Shown in pieces: positions 18,874 through 26,501 of a stretch of DNA of 32,086 bases (its first letter is position 1; each line of letters begins with the position of its first letter). Under the pieces are notes generated by a model. That model did no database searches. It was not told where the DNA came from and saw only the letters and a program-made list of their open reading frames with translations. Origin of the DNA: Candidatus Nanopelagicaceae bacterium (GTDB taxonomy: Bacteria; Actinomycetota; Actinomycetes; Nanopelagicales; Nanopelagicaceae); the NCBI GenBank assembly GCA_947460855.1, contig CANHGU010000007.1, forward strand, positions 1 through 32,086, read 5' to 3'. Position numbers and translations under genes: made by a program.

Positions 18874-20312
18874 GTGATTCAAAGTTTGATAAGGATGAAT
18901 CACTTGAGATTGATATCGATACGTTAATTAGAGAAAATGCCCAAGCGGTAGCAGATTATGAGTTAAGTGAAAATCCTGAGAGCAGTAACCAAGATTTACA
19001 AGACCGTCAGGCGCTACGCCGCGTAAGTGGGCTTTCAACAGAGTTACAAGATGTTTCAGATGCTGAGTATCGACAGCTTCGGCTTGAAAAGGTTGTTTTA
19101 GTTGGAGTTTGGACACAAGGAAGTGCACAAGATGCTGATAACTCATTAAAAGAGTTAGCTGCACTTGCTGAAACCGCTGGCTCACAGGTTATGGAGGCGC
19201 TGATACAGCGGCGAGATAAACCAGATTCAGCAACATTTATTGGCTCTGGAAAGGTTAAAGAGGTTCGTGAAGCGGTAGTAGCGACCGGTGCAGATACGGT
19301 TGTATGCGATGGTGAGTTATCACCTGCCCAACTAAGAACACTAGAACAAAAAGTTAAAGTTAAAGTCATTGATCGGACTGCCTTAATTTTAGATATTTTT
19401 GCCCAGCATGCAAAAAGCAGAGAAGGTAAAGCGCAGGTAGAGCTCGCACAGATGTCCTATATGTTGCCCCGTCTACGTGGTTGGGGTGACTCTTTGTCTC
19501 GGCAAGCAGGTGGTATTGGTGGACGCGGACCTGGTGAAACAAAGATTGAAACTGACAGAAGAAGAATTAATGACAAAATGTCAAAGCTTCGCCGTGAGAT
19601 TAAAGATATGAAGATTTCGCGGGATACTAAGCGTAATGAGAGAAGACGAAACAATATTCCATCAGTTGCAATTGCCGGATATACAAATGCAGGTAAATCT
19701 TCGCTATTAAATCGATTAACAGGTGCTGATGTATTAGTTGAGAATGCGCTCTTTGCAACCTTAGATCCAACAGTCAGGAAAACGGAAAGTGCAGATGGTC
19801 GTATTTATACTTTGGTGGATACGGTAGGTTTCGTAAGACATTTACCGCACCAATTAGTTGAAGCATTTAAATCAACACTTGAAGAGGTATCTGAATCTGA
19901 TCTAATTGTGCATTTAGTCGATGGTGCACACCCAGATCCACAGGAGCAACTACGAGCTGTGCGTCAGGTAATTGATGAAATTGGTGGTGGCGAAATTGCC
20001 GAAATCATTGCGATAAATAAAGCAGATATTGCTGCACCAGAGGTGCTAATGGAGCTTTTGCGTAAAGAAAGTAATGCGTATGCGATTTCAGCTCGTACGG
20101 GGTATGGAGTTGAAACTTTAGTAAAAGCAATTGAATCAGCACTTCCTAAGCCAAAAGTTGAAATAAATGTAGTAATTCCATTTAGTAGAGGTGATTTGGT
20201 TAGTGCTGTACACGAACAGGGAGAGATTATCTCCGAGGAGTATTTACCAGAGGGAACTAGGCTTCATGCAATGGTTGGCGGGGCGCTTGCGAAAAAAATT
20301 GAGATGCTATGA
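18870..20312 (+). CDS. hflX: GTPase HflX
   Basis: SRQAGGIGGRGPGETKIETDRRRI; GYTNAGKSSLLNRLTGADVLVENALFATLDPT. Confidence 0.96.
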   Translation: MSDSKFDKDESLEIDIDTLIRENAQAVADYELSENPESSNQDLQDRQALRRVSGLSTELQDVSDAEYRQLRLEKVVLVGVWTQGSAQDADNSLKELAALAETAGSQVMEALIQRRDKPDSATFIGSGKVKEVREAVVATGADTVVCDGELSPAQLRTLEQKVKVKVIDRTALILDIFAQHAKSREGKAQVELAQMSYMLPRLRGWGDSLSRQAGGIGGRGPGETKIETDRRRINDKMSKLRREIKDMKISRDTKRNERRRNNIPSVAIAGYTNAGKSSLLNRLTGADVLVENALFATLDPTVRKTESADGRIYTLVDTVGFVRHLPHQLVEAFKSTLEEVSESDLIVHLVDGAHPDPQEQLRAVRQVIDEIGGGEIAEIIAINKADIAAPEVLMELLRKESNAYAISARTGYGVETLVKAIESALPKPKVEINVVIPFSRGDLVSAVHEQGEIISEEYLPEGTRLHAMVGGALAKKIEML

Positions 20313-20983
20313 GTTTATTACTCGGACTTAAGTTATTTTTAGCTCCGTTTTTTGTTTGGGTGATATCAATTCTTCAAGGCAGATATAGCGCACGTCTTGG
20401 CGGTTTGTTCCTTGGATTGCCTCTAACTACTGGGCCATTTTTGCTTATCATCGGTATACAAGAGGGGAGAGGATTTGCCAAGGTTGCAGCACACGGCGTG
20501 CTAGTAGGACAGATTTCATTAATTGTTTTTTGCCTAATCTATGCAGTAACAGCTAAGAAATTCAATTGGAAGTACTCAATTTTATTAGCAACTATCACTG
20601 TTTGGACAAGTGGTTACATTTTGAATCTGATTAAATTTTCTAATTTAGAAGTAATGTTGTTACTTCTAATTACTTGGGTTGTTTCACTAGGCTTGTTTCC
20701 TAAATATGAAAAGCCAGCAGATAAGGTAGAGGCACCAAAGTGGGAGCTACCAGTAAGGCTATTAACAGCAGTATTACTAATCTTGCTACTGACGGCTACC
20801 GCAAATATATTGGGCTCAAGAGTATCTGGAGCATTATCAACCTATCCAACAATAGTTTCTGTATTAGGATCGTTTAGCCATCGCAGGCACGGTCCAAAGT
20901 ATTTGATTGCTACTTTGCACGCTTTAATTCAAGCGCTACCAATTACTTCGGCAATAATGATTACCTTAACATTGGTGCTTTAA
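20309..20983 (+). CDS. Uncharacterised multi-pass membrane protein
   Basis: 224 aa with several TM segments; ATGA-type overlap with hflX; family not recognised. Confidence 0.7.
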   Translation: MSLLLGLKLFLAPFFVWVISILQGRYSARLGGLFLGLPLTTGPFLLIIGIQEGRGFAKVAAHGVLVGQISLIVFCLIYAVTAKKFNWKYSILLATITVWTSGYILNLIKFSNLEVMLLLLITWVVSLGLFPKYEKPADKVEAPKWELPVRLLTAVLLILLLTATANILGSRVSGALSTYPTIVSVLGSFSHRRHGPKYLIATLHALIQALPITSAIMITLTLVL

Positions 20984-21984
20984 GCAATAAATCCATTCGG
21001 AAATGGATCAGCAGGATCTAAAACCCAAGTTGCCTCACCCATTATCCAAGCACGACCAGTTACTGTTGGAATAATTGCTGGCAATCCCGCAACCGTAGTG
21101 TGCTCTTTGACTCGTCCTTCAAATTGCGAACCGATCCATGACTCATTTATCAATACATCTCTATCTTTAAACTCTCCTCGAGCTACCATTTGGGCAAGTC
21201 GTGCACTTGTTCCTGTTCCGCAAGGAGAACGATCAAACCAACCAGGGTAAATAGCCATTGCATTTTTCCAATGAAGTGCATTACTTCCTGGTGCAATAAA
21301 ATCAATATGGTGACAAATTGCGATATCCGGATTTTCTGGATGAACTGGACGATTTTGTAAGTTTATTGCATCACTTATTGCAAGACCTGCTGCTAGAAAC
21401 TTCTGGCCATTGGTATGCTCAAACTCAATTCCAATTCGATCCACAGGGATTATGGCGTAAAAGTTTCCACCAAAAGCCATGTCATATTTTATTTTTCCGT
21501 AGCCAGGTACATCGACAGTTTGATCTAATTGATAAGAAAAAGATGGCACATTAGTCAAAGTGACTTTTTCCGCCTTACCATTTTTTACTTGGACATCAAC
21601 AATTACTAATCCAGCTGGAGTATCAAGCCGGACTGTAGTAATTGGCTCTATAACAGGTACTAATCCTTTTTCAACTAAAACTGTTGCAACGCCAATAGTT
21701 CCATGTCCACACATCGGCAAGCAACCAGAAACTTCAATATAAACAACGCCCCAATCAGCATCTGGTCTAGTTGGCTTTTGTAGAATCGCCCCACTCATTG
21801 CAGGATGACCTCTTGGTTCATACATTAACCACTGGCGAATATGATCCATGTGCTCCATGAAATAGAGTCGTTTCTCAAACATTGTTTTGCCCGGAATCTC
21901 TTCAATTCCACTAGTGACTACTCGAGCCGGCATTCCTTCAGTGTGCGATTCAACCGTAGTTACGGTGCGCAAACTATTTTTCAT
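20980..21984 (-). CDS. Proline racemase family protein, probable 4-hydroxyproline 2-epimerase
   Basis: MCGHGTIGVATVLVE and DRSPCGTGTSARLA (both catalytic Cys present, so epimerase/racemase rather than trans-3-hydroxyproline dehydratase type). Confidence 0.88.
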   Translation of the reverse strand: MKNSLRTVTTVESHTEGMPARVVTSGIEEIPGKTMFEKRLYFMEHMDHIRQWLMYEPRGHPAMSGAILQKPTRPDADWGVVYIEVSGCLPMCGHGTIGVATVLVEKGLVPVIEPITTVRLDTPAGLVIVDVQVKNGKAEKVTLTNVPSFSYQLDQTVDVPGYGKIKYDMAFGGNFYAIIPVDRIGIEFEHTNGQKFLAAGLAISDAINLQNRPVHPENPDIAICHHIDFIAPGSNALHWKNAMAIYPGWFDRSPCGTGTSARLAQMVARGEFKDRDVLINESWIGSQFEGRVKEHTTVAGLPAIIPTVTGRAWIMGEATWVLDPADPFPNGFIA

Positions 21985-21988
21985 GATG

Positions 21989-22891
21989 TTACTTTCTATT
22001 TTTATAGAAATTAAGAGTTTGTTGAATATCTTTGTTTAGTTGAGCAAGGTCAGTTGCTGGAAGTGGCAAGCGAGGCAGTCTTGTAGGTCCGCCATATCGA
22101 CCAACCGCCTCCATAGCTATTTTAATTGCCACAATAAATTCCTTGCGGCTATCCCAGTTAAAAAGGTTATGGACAGCAGCATAAATTGGTTTTGCTTCGT
22201 CATATCTACCAGAAACACAAAGGTTATATAGCTCAACCGATTCTTTTGGAAGAGCATTTGGAAATCCAGCTATCCAACCAACCACACCACCAGTTGATAG
22301 CTCAAGTAGAACATCATCTGCGCCGACCAAAACCTCAATGCGCGGGGCATAATGGTGCAACTGCCAAATTCTACGGACGTCACCAGAGAATTCTTTAATT
22401 GCAACAACATTTTCAGAAGTATCTGCAATTCTTGCAACTAATTGCGGAGTTAAATCTACTTTTGTATCAAAAGGATTGTTATAAGCAATTATTGGAACTC
22501 CGACTTTATTTACCTCTTTATAGTGAGCAATAATCTCATCGTCATTTGCTCGATATGCTGTCGGTGGCAACAACATAACGCACTTAGCACCCATTTCAAC
22601 CGCTTGTTCTGCCCATCGACGGGATTCGGCTGCGCCATAAGCAGCAACACCAGGAACAATATTAAAACCATTTGGTGCAGCATCAATAGCAGTTTTTAAC
22701 ACTTTACTTCGCTCCTCTGGTGTTAAAACCTGATACTCACCTAGGGAGCCATTTGGTATTGCACCATGCACACCATTAGCTGCTTGCCATTTAATGTGTT
22801 CGGCATATTTGTCATAATCAATTGAAAGATCATCACGAAACGGCAGAGCCGTAGCAGTTAATACACCGTGCCAAGGTTTATTAGTTGTCAT
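21989..22891 (-). CDS. DapA-family lyase/deaminase, probable 1-pyrroline-4-hydroxy-2-carboxylate deaminase
   Basis: DHDPS-superfamily features GSLGEYQVLTPEER, IIAYNNPFDTKVD, VVAIKEFSGDVRR (Schiff-base Lys); adjacent to epimerase and dehydrogenase genes. Confidence 0.78.
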   Translation of the reverse strand: MTTNKPWHGVLTATALPFRDDLSIDYDKYAEHIKWQAANGVHGAIPNGSLGEYQVLTPEERSKVLKTAIDAAPNGFNIVPGVAAYGAAESRRWAEQAVEMGAKCVMLLPPTAYRANDDEIIAHYKEVNKVGVPIIAYNNPFDTKVDLTPQLVARIADTSENVVAIKEFSGDVRRIWQLHHYAPRIEVLVGADDVLLELSTGGVVGWIAGFPNALPKESVELYNLCVSGRYDEAKPIYAAVHNLFNWDSRKEFIVAIKIAMEAVGRYGGPTRLPRLPLPATDLAQLNKDIQQTLNFYKNRK

Positions 22892-22900
22892 GGCTAAACC

Positions 22901-24286
22901 TTATTCGCCAGCCGCTAAAACGCCAAGTGGAATTGGCGTAATAATTGGCCGATTAACGGCAGCAATTCGATCAATATCAGTGGGTGAGATTTCTAAATTA
23001 TCTGCCACCAGATCCACAACCGACCGTCCACAAATTCTTCCTTGGCAAAGGCCCATTCCGCATCTTGTAAAAAGTTTTGCCGTCCGTGAATCGGTTGCTC
23101 CTAGCTCTGTAATTGCATGCTTTAAATCATTTAAATCAACCTCTTCGCACCGACAAATAATTGATTCACCAGTAAGCCAAGATTTCCAGCCAGATTTAAT
23201 TGGATAGGCACGAATTAGTGCTGTTGCAAATCTTTGTTTTTTTGCCCTTCTTTTAATATGAGCTTTTTTAATCTCTACCTTACAGCCAACAAATTTTGCA
23301 GCAGATATTCCGGCAATTACACCTTCCGCCATAGAAAGCTCTGAGCCACCAATTCCGGTTATTTCGCCAGCAACGAATATGCCCGTGACAGATGTTTGTT
23401 GTTTATCATCCGCCCAAATAACCACTCCATCATCTTCTGCAACAATTTGTTTACAACCGAGTGATCCGGCAAGCGATGTATCGGCGGTAAAGCCCCAGCC
23501 AATTGCAGCAACATCACATTTTATATTTTTAATCTTCCTGATATTAAAATTCCTATCAATTTTGGCAATATCAACTGAATCTAATTCATCATTATCTGCT
23601 TTGTAAGCTCTAACTACTGCATATCCAAATCGAGGGCGTACCTTGCCCGTGCTAATAGTTTTTAGGTAGTAATAACCTTCATTAATCTTGTGCAAATTTT
23701 CTAGCATAGCGGCAAAAGATTTTAACCATCTAATCGGCTTATTAGCTTCTATTAACTCAACAATTTCACCGCCTGCTTTTAAAACTCCAGTAGCAACTGG
23801 AAGTAAGAAGGGGCCACTGCCTGCAACAACTATCCGCTTGCCAGCTAGTACAGCGTGCCCTTTCAAAAGTGATTGAACCGCACCAGGAGTCATTACACCA
23901 GGCGTGTCCCAGCCCGGGAACGGCAGAGTTCGATCATATGCACCAGTGCAAATAATTAAATTTTTAGTGTTAACAATTTTTTCATTATCTTGATGAATAA
24001 TTCTTAAAGTATTTACACCATCTTTATGGGTAGCACTCCATATCTGAGCGTTTGACCAAACTTCGATTTCTTTTCTAGCCTTTACTGCATTGATAAGTAG
24101 TAAACCAGTCTCTAAGTCATAATGCTGATCAATTTGATTTTCCAAACTATCTGCAGCCATCCGCCAGTACTGACCACCCATCCTTGGATTGCTATCAATC
24201 AAAAGTACTGGAGCTCCTGCAGCCGCAGCAGCAATTGCTGCACTTAATCCTGCTGGACCTGCACCAACAATTACAACATTATGCAT
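22901..24286 (-). CDS. FAD-dependent pyridine nucleotide-disulfide-type oxidoreductase with C-terminal BFD-like [2Fe-2S] domain (HcnB-like; D-hydroxyproline dehydrogenase subunit)
   Basis: VVIVGAGPAGLSAAIAAAAAGAPVLLID; C-terminal CRCEEV...RCGMGLCQGRICG. Confidence 0.85.
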   Translation of the reverse strand: MHNVVIVGAGPAGLSAAIAAAAAGAPVLLIDSNPRMGGQYWRMAADSLENQIDQHYDLETGLLLINAVKARKEIEVWSNAQIWSATHKDGVNTLRIIHQDNEKIVNTKNLIICTGAYDRTLPFPGWDTPGVMTPGAVQSLLKGHAVLAGKRIVVAGSGPFLLPVATGVLKAGGEIVELIEANKPIRWLKSFAAMLENLHKINEGYYYLKTISTGKVRPRFGYAVVRAYKADNDELDSVDIAKIDRNFNIRKIKNIKCDVAAIGWGFTADTSLAGSLGCKQIVAEDDGVVIWADDKQQTSVTGIFVAGEITGIGGSELSMAEGVIAGISAAKFVGCKVEIKKAHIKRRAKKQRFATALIRAYPIKSGWKSWLTGESIICRCEEVDLNDLKHAITELGATDSRTAKLFTRCGMGLCQGRICGRSVVDLVADNLEISPTDIDRIAAVNRPIITPIPLGVLAAGE

Positions 24287-24551
24287 TTGAACCTACCTGT
24301 GTCTGTACATTCATTCCATTTTTTGCTTCGATAATGCATGCTCTTTGGTTTGCAACACCATTTATTACAACTAAACAATCAAAACAAACACCGATCCCAC
24401 AGAAGATGCCACGCTTATTTTGATTAAATCTACTCAATCGTAAGGAGCGAATATTTACTGCTAGTAAAGCAGCACCAACAGATTGGCCAGCTACTGCAGT
24501 AATTTTCTGATCGTTATATGTAAATTCAATTTCAGACTGCGACATATTCAC
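24279..24551 (-). CDS. (2Fe-2S)-binding protein, HcnA-like small subunit
   Basis: RGIFCGIGVCFDCLVVINGVANQRAC; 90 aa; overlaps both flanking ORFs. Confidence 0.85.
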   Translation of the reverse strand: MNMSQSEIEFTYNDQKITAVAGQSVGAALLAVNIRSLRLSRFNQNKRGIFCGIGVCFDCLVVINGVANQRACIIEAKNGMNVQTQVGSNA

Positions 24552-25689
24552 TACCCTGAAAGCGCTTTGGTGAAAATGGTGATGGATCCATAAATGGACT
24601 TTGCCCTGTTATTTGCGAAGTGATTAGTTCACCAGTTGCTGGCGCTAATCCAATTCCAGCACCTTCATGGCCTGCTGCATGCCAAAGACCGGAAATAAGT
24701 GCATCCTCTCCTATGACTGGTAAATGATCTGGAGCATATGGTCGAAAACCACGATAAGCCCTTAGTAATTGCACATTGGAGAGAATCGGAAACAGTGATA
24801 TTGCTTGCCGTGCAAGTTGGCGCAAAATTGCTACATCTAGTTCACCGTTAAAGCCAACTCGTTCCCGAGAGGCTCCAATTAAAATAGTACCGCTGGCTGT
24901 TCCTTCTACTACAGCCGATGATTGCAGATCTGCCTGCCCACTTGCGACATTTGCAACATAATCTGCATCATAAACTTTGTGATGAATGAGTTTTGGCGCA
25001 GGCGAAGTAACTAAAATAAAACCGCGTCTTGGCATTATAGGTAGGTATGAATTAGCCATTTTTGCAATTTCACCCGCCCAAGTTCCGGTTGCATTAATGA
25101 CAATTGGGGAGATGTAACTATTTTTATCGGTAGATATACCAGTTACAGAGTTGTGATTTGAATTTACCTTAATCACATTTTCACCTTGCACAAATACCCC
25201 ACCGCGCTTTTTTACTGCTCTCATAATCTGCGCAGCAGCTAGCATTGGTTGGCACTGCGCATCTTTTGGATATAAAACACCATATTCAACGTCAGCAGAT
25301 AGGTATGGCTCAATTTTTTGCAGTCCATTTCGATCCAATTCAATGGTTTCCACGCCACTAGATTTCTGCAAAGTTGCTAGTCTCTTTAAATTTGATATGC
25401 CCTTTTCACTTCTGGATACAACTATTCCTCCTTTAGCTTCAAGCTCAAACCCACCACCGATATCTGTGTCTAGTTCAAACCATGCATCTCTTGATCGCAT
25501 TGCTAGAGTAAGTTCAGCCCCAGGTTCTTTGTCGGAAACTAAAATATTTCCTTCACCGGCCCCAGTAGTTCCACTTGCAACTGGACCACGATCAATTACT
25601 AGCACCTTAAGTCCAGCATTTGTAAGTGCCAGAGCACTACAGGCACCAACTACTCCAGCACCAATCACAATGGCATCAGGATTTTTCAT
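24532..25689 (-). CDS. DAO-type FAD-dependent amino acid oxidase/dehydrogenase (HcnC-like subunit)
   Basis: AIVIGAGVVGACSALALTNAGLKVLVIDRG; GFRPYAPDHLPVIGEDALISGLWHAAGHEGAGIGLAPATGELI. Confidence 0.88.
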   Translation of the reverse strand: MKNPDAIVIGAGVVGACSALALTNAGLKVLVIDRGPVASGTTGAGEGNILVSDKEPGAELTLAMRSRDAWFELDTDIGGGFELEAKGGIVVSRSEKGISNLKRLATLQKSSGVETIELDRNGLQKIEPYLSADVEYGVLYPKDAQCQPMLAAAQIMRAVKKRGGVFVQGENVIKVNSNHNSVTGISTDKNSYISPIVINATGTWAGEIAKMANSYLPIMPRRGFILVTSPAPKLIHHKVYDADYVANVASGQADLQSSAVVEGTASGTILIGASRERVGFNGELDVAILRQLARQAISLFPILSNVQLLRAYRGFRPYAPDHLPVIGEDALISGLWHAAGHEGAGIGLAPATGELITSQITGQSPFMDPSPFSPKRFQGSEYVAV

Positions 25690-25711
25690 GCTATAAATCT
25701 ACTGTCAGTAC

Positions 25712-25736
25712 CCCACTTTTAACTATAAGTAGTGGG
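25712..25736. promoter_or_regulatory. Inverted repeat CCCACT-N13-AGTGGG upstream of the minus-strand operon
   Basis: TACCCCACTTTTAACTATAAGTAGTGGGTTA, just upstream of the 25689 start. Confidence 0.45.
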
Positions 25737-25757
25737 TTACCTCACCAATTTAACCGG

Positions 25758-25779
25758 GTGCGAATAGGGTAAATCGCAC
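25758..25779. promoter_or_regulatory. Inverted repeat GTGCGA-N10-TCGCAC in the divergent intergenic region
   Basis: GTGCGAATAGGGTAAATCGCAC, perfect 6-bp arms; encloses TACCCT on the - strand. Confidence 0.45.
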
Positions 25780-25872
25780 TTCCATTTTATTTCTGCTAAC
25801 CATCGGACGTAGAGTTCCCATCTATATTCACTGCGGTATAAATGGTGCGTTTTCCACAGAATTGAGATTATC

Positions 25873-25887
25873 TACAAAGGCTTTGTA
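25873..25887. promoter_or_regulatory. Palindrome TACAAAGgCTTTGTA upstream of comEA
   Basis: Perfect 7-bp arms, 1-nt centre, about 20 nt upstream of the comEA GTG. Confidence 0.5.
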
Positions 25888-25907
25888 AATTACTATGTAA
25901 TTACCTT

Positions 25908-26501
25908 GTGCTCGATATCGACATAAACCCCGAACAAAAACGTGGATTAATTATAGTTTTCGCACTAACGATTGGATTAGCTGGGTTTTTCTTTTTAAAT
26001 TCACGTCCTACCGCTGAACCAGTATTGATACAAGATACCAATATAGATCAGACTCAAAATGATTTAATCGATATTCCAACTAAATTAATAGTCAATGTTG
26101 CTGGAAGAGTTAAAAATCCAGGTGTCTACCAATTACCACAGGGCTCAAGAGTTGTTGATGCAATCGAGGCAGCTGGTATGCAACTTAAAGGCGTTGATAT
26201 AAGCGATATAAATCTAGCTAGATTATTAGTAGATGGAGAGCAAGTACTAGTTGGCGGCTCAAAGTTGACAAGCAAAAAGAGTACTCCTAAAAAAATTACA
26301 TCAGATAATCCTCTCGATATAAATAGAGCAACTATTACTCAACTAGATACTTTGCCAGGTATTGGTCCAGTTACAGCCCAGCGAATTATTGACTATCGAA
26401 CAAAAGTTGGTCGTATAAGTTCAATTGATGAACTCAAGAAAATTTCCGGACTTGGTGGATCAAAATTCGAAGAGATAAAAGCCTTACTTCGAGTTTTATA
26501 G
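25908..26501 (+). CDS. comEA: Competence protein ComEA (SLBB + helix-hairpin-helix)
   Basis: VNVAGRVKNPGVYQLPQGSRVVDAIEAAGG-type SLBB; LDINRATITQLDTLPGIGPVTAQRIIDYR HhH. Confidence 0.95.
   Translation: MLDIDINPEQKRGLIIVFALTIGLAGFFFLNSRPTAEPVLIQDTNIDQTQNDLIDIPTKLIVNVAGRVKNPGVYQLPQGSRVVDAIEAAGMQLKGVDISDINLARLLVDGEQVLVGGSKLTSKKSTPKKITSDNPLDINRATITQLDTLPGIGPVTAQRIIDYRTKVGRISSIDELKKISGLGGSKFEEIKALLRVL

Noticed and set aside
22890-23207. 105-aa + ORF and other + ORFs inside the Hyp island (21318, 23379, 25343 etc.)
   Set aside because: Antisense to well-supported FAD/2Fe-2S genes; no independent support.
26480-26501. Programmed -1 frameshift heptamer at the comEA/comEC junction
   Set aside because: Zero-frame CGA GTT TTA TAG does not match X XXY YYZ; non-canonical initiation or sequence error is simpler, so frameshifting is kept only as a weak alternative.
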